Positions 14,739 to 22,109 of a stretch of 23,632 nucleotides of DNA are shown in pieces. The notes beneath the pieces are model-generated. The model saw only the letters and a list, made by a program, of their open reading frames with translations. It was not told the DNA's origin and made no database searches. The translations under genes were made by a program, and so were the position numbers. The stretch covers positions 1-23,632 of the forward strand of contig CAJQNH010000034.1 in NCBI GenBank assembly GCA_905479615.1, read 5' to 3'. This DNA comes from an uncultured Eudoraea sp. (GTDB lineage Bacteria > Bacteroidota > Bacteroidia > Flavobacteriales > Flavobacteriaceae). Within the stretch, counting starts at the first letter, position 1. Every line of letters begins with the position of its first letter.

Positions 14739-16901
14739 TTATAAGTTATTCAGCTGATTGCTTTTTTTATTTGTGCTAATTGTCCAAAAGAAACCAACAA
14801 AAAAGAAAGTATCTGCCGGTGGACGTATTGCCAACCTTTCAAAAACACCGTTTGAATTAGCTGAATTAGCATATTCATAAGTACTAATATTGTTAAAACC
14901 AAGCACATTGCTTACAGAAAAGTAAAGGATTTTTTGCTGATCAATTAAATAGGCCCAATTAAAACTCAGGTTGTTATAGGAACTGGTCTTTTCTGCAAGG
15001 AAATCAGAGCTATTAGGATCATCATAAGGTCTTCCGGAACCAAAGGTATAGGATAATCCAACTTGCGACCTTAGCTTATCAACCCAAACTTTGGTAACTG
15101 CGGAAAAGCTGTGATTTGGAGCAAAGTTAGGAGTAGCTCTTTGCGGAAAATTTAGATAGTCCCTCTCCGTGTTCAAATAGGAATAAGAAAGCCAGTAATC
15201 CAAATTCTTAAGACTTTTGTTATCTCTCCAGAAAATATCTAAACCCGAAGCATATCCGCTGCCCTGATTGTTATAGTTAGAATCGAATTGGGGAAGCTCC
15301 GCGTCATATTTAATCAGATTTTGATAATCTTTGTAATACGCTTCTGCCCTAAAGGTTTTGCCATCATTTAAATATTGATAATTTAAGATGTAATGTGATG
15401 TTCTGGCCATTTTCAATTCCTGATTGTACTTCAAATAGTCAATCTGTGGGTTTTGATAGAAATCACCATAGGCCAGTGAAAATTGACCGTGATCTCCAAT
15501 CTTATATGCAAGTGAAACCCTGGGAGAAAAGTTTAGCTCGTTGAGTGCGTTTGAATATTCTGCCCTTGCACCCAGTTTCAAAGCGAAGCGATTGTTTAAA
15601 AAGATATCGCCTTCGGTAAATATAGCACTCAGGTTTTCGTTAAAATAATTCCTAAATTCTAAGCCATCTAATGGGCGGAATACATCCGAATAGTCGGTTA
15701 TAAAATGTTCAATGCCAAAATTCAGGTTAAAACGGTTGCTAAACCCTTTTCTCATTTTAAATTTCAAATGCGCTGAAGTCTGATTTGTATGGATATTGTC
15801 CTGAAATAATCCGATAGCATTACCATCATATGAAATACTCGCTCCAGTATTGAATGACCACTCATTAGCAAGAAAATACTTGTAGCTGGCGTTCAAGTAA
15901 AAATTATTGTTTTTTTGTTGATAAGGCACATATTCTTTAAAATTTATATTCTCCTGTTCAATATCAAAATCGGCATAAGTAAAACCTGCATACAGTTTAA
16001 ACAAGCTCTTTTCTTTTTTACTACGAAAAACAGCCTCACCAGAGAAAGATTCATAGGGTGAATTCCAACGAACACCTTGATCTGAAGGAATTAAAGTCTC
16101 ATAGGGAGCCAGATTAATATAAGAGGTGTTTATGCTTAGAGACTGATCACCCCATATTTCTGTATGACCTATTCCCAGGCCTACAGTCATAATAGAAATA
16201 TCTGTTTTCTCCTGCTCTGGTTCATCGATCGTATTTAGTAATAATACGCCAGAAAGGGCCTGTCCGTATTCTGCAGAATATCCTCCTGTACTAAAAGTTA
16301 TCCCTTTGAAAAGAAATGGAGAGAAACGCCCTCTTGTAGGAATATTATTAGCAGATGCATTAAATGGTTGGAATACGCGTAATCCATCAATAAATACCTG
16401 TGTCTCATCGGCTTCTCCTCCCCGTACAAATAATCTACCATCTTCATTTACCGTAGTCGTTCCGGGTAAGGTTTGTATTGCAGCAACCACATCACCCAAT
16501 GCGCCGGCCGTAGTAACAATGTCCAACGGTTTAAGAACAGAAGCCTTTGAAGTGCTTCCGGCTTCAAAAGTTCCTGCTGTAAGGGTAACTCCTGTTAATG
16601 AATTAACCGTTTCATTGAGAACTATTTTTTGATTCGATAAAAAAGTAACATCAGCAACTTCCATATGAGTTTCATAGCCCATCATGGATACAATAAGTAC
16701 CCGGGATCCACTCTCGGAAGTAGTAAAGGTAAAGCTGCCGGATGAATCGGTGGAACTTCCATCATAAGTTCCTTCCAGGTAAACGTTAGCCCCTGTAATA
16801 GCATTATTTTCCTTATCGGTCACAGAACCCGTTATAATTTTTTGCCCGTAAATGCCCATCGAAAAGAACAAAAAGGATATTATATATACTAACAACCTCA
16901 T
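14739..16901 (-). CDS. TonB-dependent outer membrane receptor with carboxypeptidase-regulatory-like domain
   Basis: A 720-residue outer-membrane receptor. Signal peptide MRLLVYIISFLFFSMGIYG is followed by a carboxypeptidase-regulatory-like beta-sandwich at about 20-105 (ITGSVTDKENNAITGANVYLEG, then VSMMGYETHMEV). The plug domain (about 110-230) has IQTLPGTTTVNEDGRLFVRGGEADETQVFIDGLRV. The barrel to the C-terminus is rich in alternating aromatic strands, ending in FFFVGFFWTIS before a polar tail of about ten residues. No SusD-like lipoprotein, TonB or substrate enzyme is adjacent, so it is not a typical polysaccharide locus; siderophore, vitamin, peptide or small glycan uptake are all possible. 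Its 5' side faces the DUF2141 gene across a 216-bp gap that contains a long-spaced inverted repeat. Confidence 0.92.
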   Translation of the reverse strand: MRLLVYIISFLFFSMGIYGQKIITGSVTDKENNAITGANVYLEGTYDGSSTDSSGSFTFTTSESGSRVLIVSMMGYETHMEVADVTFLSNQKIVLNETVNSLTGVTLTAGTFEAGSTSKASVLKPLDIVTTAGALGDVVAAIQTLPGTTTVNEDGRLFVRGGEADETQVFIDGLRVFQPFNASANNIPTRGRFSPFLFKGITFSTGGYSAEYGQALSGVLLLNTIDEPEQEKTDISIMTVGLGIGHTEIWGDQSLSINTSYINLAPYETLIPSDQGVRWNSPYESFSGEAVFRSKKEKSLFKLYAGFTYADFDIEQENINFKEYVPYQQKNNNFYLNASYKYFLANEWSFNTGASISYDGNAIGLFQDNIHTNQTSAHLKFKMRKGFSNRFNLNFGIEHFITDYSDVFRPLDGLEFRNYFNENLSAIFTEGDIFLNNRFALKLGARAEYSNALNELNFSPRVSLAYKIGDHGQFSLAYGDFYQNPQIDYLKYNQELKMARTSHYILNYQYLNDGKTFRAEAYYKDYQNLIKYDAELPQFDSNYNNQGSGYASGLDIFWRDNKSLKNLDYWLSYSYLNTERDYLNFPQRATPNFAPNHSFSAVTKVWVDKLRSQVGLSYTFGSGRPYDDPNSSDFLAEKTSSYNNLSFNWAYLIDQQKILYFSVSNVLGFNNISTYEYANSANSNGVFERLAIRPPADTFFFVGFFWTISTNKKSNQLNNL

Positions 16902-16967
16902 GCCAAAAACTCTTATTTGTTAATGATGCAAAAATGGATTGCATTTCCACCATAGTATAAATTAGTT

Positions 16968-17048
16968 TACCCAACTGTCCTTTAATTAAGATGAATTGAA
17001 ACCCTAAAACAGGAACACAATTCAATCCTTATTTTCAACAGTTGGGTA
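16968..17048. repeat. 81-bp element with 11-bp perfect inverted terminal arms and nested inner arms
   Basis: TACCCAACTGT (16968-16978) and ACAGTTGGGTA (17038-17048) are exact reverse complements separated by 59 nt. Inside lie TGAATTG (16992-16998) and CAATTCA (17018-17024), also exact, spaced 13 nt from the outer arms on both sides. The element lies between the divergent TonB receptor and DUF2141 genes, and its right arm sits just upstream of a TAATTTTG promoter element. It may be a pair of operator sites, an RNA structure in the receptor leader, or a very small inverted-repeat element; no target-site duplication is visible. Confidence 0.6.
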
Positions 17049-17053
17049 CGGAA

Positions 17054-17061
17054 TAATTTTG
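17054..17061 (+). promoter_or_regulatory. Bacteroidota-type -7 promoter element for the DUF2141 gene
   Basis: TAATTTTG matches the TAnnTTTG -7 consensus known for Bacteroidota. The -33 region has only a partial match (TTTTC at 17032-17036, 17 nt upstream). The predicted transcript would have a leader of about 50 nt before the ATG at 17118. Confidence 0.4.
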
Positions 17062-17117
17062 AATGATTGCCAGTATTGAGAGTTTTGAGCCATCATTAAC
17101 AAATAAAAAACAGTAGT

Positions 17118-17537
17118 ATGAAAACATTAGCACTTATTCTAGGATTACTAATTTCGGGGATTATAGCCAATGCGCAGGATGCAAAAGGCATCACCATTAA
17201 AGTCACCATTGAAAATGTTCTAAGTGATGAAGGTCAAATTCTGGCGGCATTACATACCCAGGATACTTTTATGAAAGGAGCGGGAATTCAAAGTTTTAGT
17301 TCTGAGGCAAAAGCCGGGAGCATTTCCTTTGCATTTGAAGATGTAAAACCAGGTACATATGCAATTTCATCTTTACATGATGCAAATGAAAATCAAAGAA
17401 TGGATTTCCAGGATAGCGGCATGCCAAAAGAAAATTACGCCATGAGCGGAAATGAAATGATCATGGGACCCCCTGCTTTTCAGGATGTAAAGTTTGAGGT
17501 AGGTAACGAAGATCTTGAATTAAATCTTCGTTTTTAA
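17118..17537 (+). CDS. DUF2141 secreted protein
   Basis: A 139-residue exported protein with signal peptide MKTLALILGLLISGIIANAQ. The mature part matches the DUF2141 family: a beta-rich domain with GITIKVTIENVLSDEGQILAALHTQDTFM, then FAFEDVKPGTYAISSLHDANENQRMD, then FQDSGMPKENYAMSGNE and a final strand LELNLRF. The PGTYAIS.LHD.N.N..MD.. stretch is the family hallmark. Biochemical function is not known; homologues occur in envelopes of Bacteroidota and Proteobacteria. It is transcribed away from the TonB receptor gene and closed by a strong terminator. The shared upstream inverted repeat suggests possible co-regulation with that receptor, which is inference. Confidence 0.9.
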   Translation: MKTLALILGLLISGIIANAQDAKGITIKVTIENVLSDEGQILAALHTQDTFMKGAGIQSFSSEAKAGSISFAFEDVKPGTYAISSLHDANENQRMDFQDSGMPKENYAMSGNEMIMGPPAFQDVKFEVGNEDLELNLRF

Positions 17538-17552
17538 ATCAGTATAAAACAT

Positions 17553-17587
17553 AAAAAAAGCCTGCTTAATGCGGGCTTTTTTTATTT
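17553..17587. terminator. Rho-independent terminator, probably bidirectional
   Basis: AAAAAAAGCCTGC (17553-17565) pairs with GCGGGCTTTTTTT (17571-17583), with one G-T wobble and a TTAAT loop. A-run and T-run on the two sides let it work in both directions. It lies between the convergent DUF2141 and dps genes, 16 nt after the DUF2141 stop. Confidence 0.9.
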
Positions 17588-17654
17588 AAGTGCGGTTTAA
17601 AAGAAATATAAATATATCCTGAATGACACCGCCAACATTCTGCCACATAAAATA

Positions 17655-18140
17655 TTATATCCCTTCAGCCAGCCAGGCTTTCATCATCCAAACTGTTTTT
17701 TCCTGTTCCGCAATAAAACCACTCATCATGGAATTAGTACCCTCATCTTTAGCCTCATCGGAATCAGCCAGAATTTTTCGCTCAATAAGAAGAAGTTCTT
17801 TTAAAGAATCAACGATCAATTTAATTGCTTCCTCATCTTTTCCTATATTTTTTCCTATCGGAACATTTGAATTTTCCATATAATCCTCAAAAGTATGAAG
17901 AGGAACTTCACCTAAGGTTAATATGCGCTCAGCTACTTCATCTACTTTAATGTTGGCATCGTTGTATAATTCCTCAAATTTTACATGCAGATCAAAAAAA
18001 CTTTTCCCTTTTATGTTCCAGTGAATACCTCTGAGATTTTGATAGTACGTTTGAAAGTTTGCCAACAATTTATTCAAATCCTTACTAAGTGTCTTTGATT
18101 TCTCGGCATTCAGGCCAATACTGTTTAATTTCATCATCAT
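17655..18140 (-). CDS. dps: Dps ferritin-like DNA protection protein
   Basis: A 161-residue mini-ferritin. Dps dodecamers oxidise ferrous iron with hydrogen peroxide, store the iron and shield DNA. The ferroxidase ligands shared across subunits are all present at the known spacing: His40 (GIHWNIKG), His52 (DLHVKFEELYND), Asp67 and Glu71 (KVDEVAERI). The C-terminal helix holds EQEKTVWMMKAWLAEG, typical of the family. The N-terminus starts with three consecutive ATG codons (18140, 18137, 18134), so the exact start is uncertain by one or two residues. There is no long lysine-rich tail, so direct DNA binding may be weak. It is divergent from oxyR, 94 bp away, and peroxide induction through OxyR is expected from the context. 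Confidence 0.95.
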   Translation of the reverse strand: MMMKLNSIGLNAEKSKTLSKDLNKLLANFQTYYQNLRGIHWNIKGKSFFDLHVKFEELYNDANIKVDEVAERILTLGEVPLHTFEDYMENSNVPIGKNIGKDEEAIKLIVDSLKELLLIERKILADSDEAKDEGTNSMMSGFIAEQEKTVWMMKAWLAEGI

Positions 18141-18176
18141 CTTAATATTTATTATAAAATTAATAAATATCTATTT

Positions 18177-18189
18177 CTTATAGTATAAG
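18177..18189. promoter_or_regulatory. Perfect inverted repeat in the dps leader/oxyR upstream region
   Basis: CTTATA-G-TATAAG is a 13-bp perfect inverted repeat. It lies inside the predicted dps leader, 37 bp upstream of the dps start and upstream of the oxyR -7 element, a position suitable for a regulator of either gene. It does not match the Escherichia coli OxyR consensus (ATAG and CTAT half-sites 7 bp apart). In DNA this AT-rich a chance origin is possible. Confidence 0.3.
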
Positions 18190-18205
18190 TTTTATTGATA
18201 GTTTT

Positions 18206-18213
18206 TATATTTG
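18206..18213 (+). promoter_or_regulatory. -7 promoter element for oxyR
   Basis: TATATTTG matches the Bacteroidota TAnnTTTG element and lies 21 nt before the oxyR ATG, giving a short leader. No TTG at the expected -33 distance was found, so the promoter may depend on an activator or be weak. Confidence 0.45.
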
Positions 18214-18220
18214 TATTACA

Positions 18221-18249
18221 CAAATTTATGATAAATGACCATTACCCAA
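18221..18249 (-). promoter_or_regulatory. Predicted dps promoter (-33 TTG, 18-bp spacer, -7 TAAATTTG)
   Basis: On the minus strand TTG (18249-18247) is followed after 18 bp by TAAATTTG (18228-18221), a full match to the Bacteroidota -33/-7 promoter pattern. Transcription would start near 18215 and give dps a leader of about 75 nt. The -33 part lies inside the first codons of oxyR. Confidence 0.55.
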
Positions 18250-19176
18250 TTGCAATATGTTTTAGCTGTTGCGGAGTACCAGAACTTTACCCTGGCTGCC
18301 CAAAAAAGCTATGTTACCCAACCTACTTTGAGTATGCAGGTGCAAAAGCTTGAAGACGAACTGGACGTGCTTATTTTTGACAGAAGCAAGAAACCTATAC
18401 GTATTACAAAAGCGGGTCAAAAAATTGTTGCACAGGCAAAAAATATTGTAAATGAAGCCGAGCGAATAAAGGATATTGTTGATCAGGAAAAAGGGTTTAT
18501 TGGTGGTGAATATACCCTGGGTATTATTCCAACCGTCATGCCAACTCTCCTGCCCATGTTCCTTAAAACATTTATCAATAAATACCCGAAGGTAAATCTC
18601 ATAATAAAAGAGCAAAGTACCGAAACCATTATAAGGAATATACAGGAAGGGCATTTAGACGGTGCTATTGCCGCAACGCCTCTGGAAATAGAGTACATAA
18701 AAGAAAGACCGCTATATTATGAACCTTTTGTTGGGTATGTGCCCAAGAACCATAGACTTAGAGAAGCAGATAAACTAAATCCAAGTGATTTGGATATTAA
18801 TGATATTTTATTGTTAAAGGACGGACATTGTTTTAGAGATGGCGTGATAAATCTATGTAAAACACCGAAAAAATATGAAGATGAGCATTTTCAGTTACAA
18901 AGCGGCAGTTTTGAAACATTGGTAAATCTGGCTGATGAAGATATGGGAATGACCTTATTACCTTACCTCAATACTCTGGAATTAGATGAGAAAAAAAAGA
19001 AAAATTTAAAATTTTTTAATAAGCCCTCTCCAGCCAGGGAAGTAAGCCTTATTTATCACAAAAGTGAGCTTAAAATCCAGATTACACGAGCATTAAAAGA
19101 AGTTATTTCCGGGATTGTGCGTGGTGCAATTACTTTTCAGGATGTAAAAATAATTAGTCCGATCACTAAAAATTAA
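18235..19176 (+). CDS. oxyR: OxyR hydrogen-peroxide-sensing LysR-type regulator
   Basis: A 313-residue LysR-family activator. The winged helix-turn-helix occupies about residues 1-60 (LQYVLAVAEYQNFTLAAQKSYVTQPTLSMQVQKLEDEL). The effector domain follows from about 90. The redox pair is present in DGHCFRDGVINLC: Cys199 and Cys208, the same numbering and eight-residue spacing as in Escherichia coli OxyR, where peroxide oxidises them to a disulfide and switches the protein on. It is divergent from dps, a classic OxyR target, and their predicted promoters overlap, so both control of dps and autoregulation are likely. A strong terminator follows the stop codon. The ATG start fits the usual MTITQLQYVLAV family N-terminus. 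Confidence 0.96.
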   Translation: MTITQLQYVLAVAEYQNFTLAAQKSYVTQPTLSMQVQKLEDELDVLIFDRSKKPIRITKAGQKIVAQAKNIVNEAERIKDIVDQEKGFIGGEYTLGIIPTVMPTLLPMFLKTFINKYPKVNLIIKEQSTETIIRNIQEGHLDGAIAATPLEIEYIKERPLYYEPFVGYVPKNHRLREADKLNPSDLDINDILLLKDGHCFRDGVINLCKTPKKYEDEHFQLQSGSFETLVNLADEDMGMTLLPYLNTLELDEKKKKNLKFFNKPSPAREVSLIYHKSELKIQITRALKEVISGIVRGAITFQDVKIISPITKN

Positions 19177-19201
19177 AAGCCACCTTGTTGGGTGGCTTTT
19201 T
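19175..19201 (+). terminator. Rho-independent terminator after oxyR
   Basis: AAAAGCCACC (19175-19184) pairs with GGTGGCTTTT (19191-19200) around a six-base loop, followed by a further T. The A-run overlaps the oxyR stop codon. The symmetric A/T flanks could also stop transcripts from the convergent small gene at 19204-19401. Confidence 0.92.
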
Positions 19202-19203
19202 GG

Positions 19204-19401
19204 TTATGTTTTTAGATAAATTAATGTGGGTTGTAACTCTGGTTTATCTGTAATATAATTTAGTAACCAGGCTTTTAATTCTTCAATTTCGTCAGGCAAT
19301 AGTTTAGTTATTGCTTTTTTGAGTTCTTTACTAAAGAGTTTTACATCAAAACTTACTTTTTGAAGTACCGTTTTATAATACTCCAGCATAGCTTTTGCCA
19401 T
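19204..19401 (-). CDS. Small acidic/basic helical protein, function unknown
   Basis: A 65-residue protein, MAKAMLEYYKTVLQKVSFD at the start, then an amphipathic helix KLFSKELKKAITKLLPDEIEELKAWLLNY. It has no signal peptide or membrane segment. A start ATG, ordinary codon use and a shared terminator with oxyR support a real gene, and its helical heptad-like pattern looks selected. It reads like a conserved flavobacterial small cytoplasmic protein, but no named family can be given. On the minus strand TATTTTTG (19441-19434) could be its -7 promoter element, 32 nt before the ATG; the same motif recurs 10 bp further upstream. Confidence 0.65.
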   Translation of the reverse strand: MAKAMLEYYKTVLQKVSFDVKLFSKELKKAITKLLPDEIEELKAWLLNYITDKPELQPTLIYLKT

Positions 19402-19495
19402 ATTGAGAGTTTGTTTTAGTTAGATTGTTATTCCAAAAATAACCAAAAATAGCTTTATATTATTGTGTACATTACGTTAAATATTGGATAAATTC

Positions 19496-19522
19496 ATGTT
19501 AAAATCAAAATTCCGCGATTGA
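19496..19522 (+). CDS. Possible 8-codon leader ORF overlapping the PBP4 start
   Basis: ATG at 19496 opens an eight-codon frame (MLKSKFRD) ending at TGA (19520-19522). This stop overlaps the TTG (19519-19521) that opens the PBP4-like gene. Coupled reinitiation is possible. Alternatively a one-base indel near 19520 has separated an ATG start from its gene. Confidence 0.3.
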   Translation: MLKSKFRD

Positions 19523-20793
19523 AAATATTCCTAAACATCTGTTTATTAATCGTTTTCACGTTTGTTCTTGGGGCCTGTGCATCTGGCAAAAAGTTAGAAA
19601 AAACTATTACTGCCACATTGCACCTTGAATCTTTCAGAAATCACTTTACAGGAATTATGATCTACGATCCAAAATCCGGCGATACTTTGTACCGTCTAAA
19701 CAGCGATAAATATTTTACTCCGGCCAGTAATACAAAAATCTTTAGCCTTTATACCTCATTACTACTGCTGCCCAAACAGGTTCCTGCCTTAAAATATTGC
19801 AGTGTAAACGACACCCTCTTTATAGAAGGTACGGGGGATCCATCCCTCTTGCACCCATATTTAAACGATAGTTCTGTTACCGGGTTTTTAAAGGGCTTTA
19901 AAAATATCTCCCTAAATCAGAATAACTTCACTGATAGCAAATTCGGGCCTGGCTGGGCATGGGAAGACTATGACGGATATTATTCTGCAGAACGTAGTGC
20001 ATTGCCGATATTCGGAAATGTTGTAACTATCTCTAATACGGATACCTTAGCTGTTCTTCCCAACTATTTTATATCTGATGTAAATCTGATAACAAACACA
20101 ATTAATCGGGAGATTGACACGAATACTTTTTATTTCGATCCTACAAGAAAAGATACTCTTGAAATTCCATTTAAAACAGAAAGTATTGTAATTAAAACTC
20201 TTTTAGAAAGAGCCCTCGGCAGGGAAATATCCGTTGCAGATAAAATGCCCTGCGAAGAAAAAATGATACTCTCTGGAATACTTACCGATAGCATTAATAA
20301 AAGAATGATGCAGGAAAGTGATAATTTTTTAGCTGAGCAATTACTACTGCTGGCCTCCTCTACCCTATCAGACTCTTTAAACACAAAAACAGCTATAGAC
20401 TATATGCTGAAAAATCACCTTAAAGATTTAAAGCAAACGCCTAGATGGGTAGATGGTTCCGGACTTTCAAGATATAATCTTTTTAGCCCTGAAGCCATAG
20501 TATATGTTTTGAAGGCAATTCATGAGGAAGTTCCAAAAGAACGACTATTCAATCTATTTGCACAGGGAGGAGAATCAGGTACAATAGCTGATTGGTACCC
20601 GGGAAATCCCCATCCATATATCTATGCCAAGACCGGTACGCTGGGTAACAATCATAATATTAGTGGGTACCTAATAACTAAATCAGGAAAAACCCTAATA
20701 TTCAGTTTTATGAATAATCATTTTACGAACCCCACTGCTGACATAAAAAAGCAAATGCAGTTTGTGTTCGAATGGATACGGGACAATTATTAA
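19519..20793 (+). CDS. dacB: PBP4-type D-alanyl-D-alanine carboxypeptidase/endopeptidase lipoprotein (S13 family)
   Basis: A 424-residue penicillin-binding protein of the S13 family, acting on peptidoglycan cross-links in the periplasm. Active-site motifs are present in order: SxxK at Ser70-Lys73 (TPASNTKIF), the SGLSRYN motif at 314-320, and KTG at 371-373 (YAKTGTLGNNHN). The N-terminus is a lipoprotein signal with lipobox LGAC (Cys20), so the enzyme is membrane-anchored. About 240 residues separate the first two motifs, as expected for the inserted domains of this family. The start is TTG at 19519; the next in-frame ATG is 47 codons later and would remove the signal, so TTG is preferred. 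The gene ends with a 4-bp overlap with the convergent Nudix gene. Confidence 0.92.
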   Translation: MKIFLNICLLIVFTFVLGACASGKKLEKTITATLHLESFRNHFTGIMIYDPKSGDTLYRLNSDKYFTPASNTKIFSLYTSLLLLPKQVPALKYCSVNDTLFIEGTGDPSLLHPYLNDSSVTGFLKGFKNISLNQNNFTDSKFGPGWAWEDYDGYYSAERSALPIFGNVVTISNTDTLAVLPNYFISDVNLITNTINREIDTNTFYFDPTRKDTLEIPFKTESIVIKTLLERALGREISVADKMPCEEKMILSGILTDSINKRMMQESDNFLAEQLLLLASSTLSDSLNTKTAIDYMLKNHLKDLKQTPRWVDGSGLSRYNLFSPEAIVYVLKAIHEEVPKERLFNLFAQGGESGTIADWYPGNPHPYIYAKTGTLGNNHNISGYLITKSGKTLIFSFMNNHFTNPTADIKKQMQFVFEWIRDNY

Positions 20794-21371
20794 ATTATAT
20801 TATTTAGGCCTGCGTATTGCAAGAGCATAATGGTTTTTGCATCTTTAATTTCTCCATTGTGAATCATGTCCAGTGCCTCATCAATTAAGACTTCCAGTAC
20901 TTCAATATTTTCACTCTCATCTTCCGCGCCCCCACCGGCTCCTACCTTCATTTGCTCTTCGTATTCTCCAATAAAAAAGTAAAGTATTTCAGTCACCGAG
21001 CCAGGAGACATATATGATTCAAATACTTTTTTTACATGATGTATTTGATAACCGGTCTCTTCCTCTACTTCTTTTCTTATGCAGTCTTCCGGATTAGCCC
21101 CATCTAACAATCCGGCGCATACTTCTATCATCATACCGGAAGGATTTCCATTTACATATGTGGGCATCCTGAATTGTTTGGTAAGAATAACTGTTCCTTT
21201 CTGTTTGTTATACAACAAGATTGCAGCTCCATTTCCACGGTCATATGACTCGCGAATCTGAGTTTCCCACTCTCCATCATCCTTTTGATATTCGTAAGAG
21301 TATTTATATAAGGTGTACCAATTATCTGATAAAACTTCTTTTCTTATATTTCTAATCCTGCTTTTATTCAC
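20790..21371 (-). CDS. nudK: NudK-type Nudix hydrolase (GDP-mannose pyrophosphatase-like)
   Basis: A 193-residue Nudix hydrolase. The Nudix box is AGLLDGANPEDCIRKEVEEETGY (about residues 86-108), with the catalytic glutamates of KEVEEETG. Flanking segments YDRGNGAAILLYN, TKQFRMPTYVNGNPSGMMIEVCAG, FESYMSPGSVTEILYFFIGEY and GAGGGAEDESENIEVLEV closely follow Escherichia coli NudK, which splits GDP-mannose to GMP and mannose 1-phosphate. The substrate here is inferred from that resemblance. The start is GTG at 21371, since no ATG lies in the first 60 codons and this N-terminus aligns with NudK. It follows the DUF2461 gene by 44 nt and is the last of four minus-strand genes. Its stop overlaps that of the convergent PBP4 gene. 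Confidence 0.9.
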   Translation of the reverse strand: MNKSRIRNIRKEVLSDNWYTLYKYSYEYQKDDGEWETQIRESYDRGNGAAILLYNKQKGTVILTKQFRMPTYVNGNPSGMMIEVCAGLLDGANPEDCIRKEVEEETGYQIHHVKKVFESYMSPGSVTEILYFFIGEYEEQMKVGAGGGAEDESENIEVLEVLIDEALDMIHNGEIKDAKTIMLLQYAGLNNII

Positions 21372-21415
21372 GCTAATCAGGGTTTATATTATTTGAAGTA
21401 TTAAATATAACAGGT

Positions 21416-22069
21416 TTATACGGTAAGTGCATTATTTAAATATCTTCTAAAGGGAATCATTTCCTGGTAAACCTTGATCACAGTTTCTTTAAAATCTTTG
21501 CTTAATACCTGATCTTTTGAAAGCTGGTGAACTACGGCGTAGGACTTATTTCTCAACAAATCAATGTAAGGATGCTCCTTTGTAAAACCTTTGGGAGCAG
21601 TTTTCAACTTTTCATCAATATATAGCGAGCCAAAACTTTCTTTAAAGGATTCTTTATTGATAATTTTTATTAGTTCTTCCCCGTTATAATCTATAGCATC
21701 CCTTATACTTCGCAGTGATTTTGGGTCCGGTCGCCAAATACCGCCGGCAAGTAAAGATTCATTTATTCCAATCTGAATATAGAAATCTCCTGCCCCGGGA
21801 GCTTTGTCCATACCCGCGCCAAAGTGATCTTTATAAACAGGTTTGTGCGGGTGAAACATAAGATTATTGTTAATCCTGTTTATACCCTTTTTTCCCGGAG
21901 TGGGGTAATAATCCTGATCAATATCTGCCAGGGTAATATCCAGATCATCTAACCAGTTAATAAATTCTGCGCGAATTTCCTTGTACCGTTTTCGGTTGAT
22001 GTCCATCCAGACCTTCGAATTGTTCTTCTCCAATTCACTTAAAAAATCAAATAGCTTTTTAAAATTCAT
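21416..22069 (-). CDS. DUF2461 family protein
   Basis: A 217-residue cytoplasmic protein of the DUF2461 (TIGR02453) family, length as usual. Visible family features are the N-terminal FKKLFDFLSELEKNNSKVWMDINRKRYKEIRAEF, the central GINRINNNLMFHPHKPVYKDHFGAG, YIQIGINESLLAGGIWRPDPKSLRSIRDAI, and the late PKGFTKEHPYIDLLRNKSYAV segment. The family has no established biochemical function. It sits between the AIM24-like gene (40 nt upstream) and the Nudix gene (44 nt downstream) on the same strand, so cotranscription is likely. ATG start, no signal peptide or membrane segment. Confidence 0.92.
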   Translation of the reverse strand: MNFKKLFDFLSELEKNNSKVWMDINRKRYKEIRAEFINWLDDLDITLADIDQDYYPTPGKKGINRINNNLMFHPHKPVYKDHFGAGMDKAPGAGDFYIQIGINESLLAGGIWRPDPKSLRSIRDAIDYNGEELIKIINKESFKESFGSLYIDEKLKTAPKGFTKEHPYIDLLRNKSYAVVHQLSKDQVLSKDFKETVIKVYQEMIPFRRYLNNALTV

Positions 22070-22109
22070 ATGGAAATTGGTCTGTCATTATAGTTTTATC
22101 GGTGTTTAT

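Noticed and set aside
16306..16632. Plus-strand 108-codon frame inside the TonB receptor gene
   Set aside because: Antisense to the conserved plug domain, no family pattern; shadow of the receptor gene.
16968..17048. Inverted repeat as ends of an insertion sequence or MITE
   Set aside because: No target-site duplication and no second copy in the window; kept only as a regulatory or structural repeat.
18171..18201. CTAT and ATAG tetramers in the dps-oxyR gap as a classical OxyR site
   Set aside because: CTAT and ATAG are 5 bp apart, not the 7 bp of the known consensus, and the full four-element array is absent.
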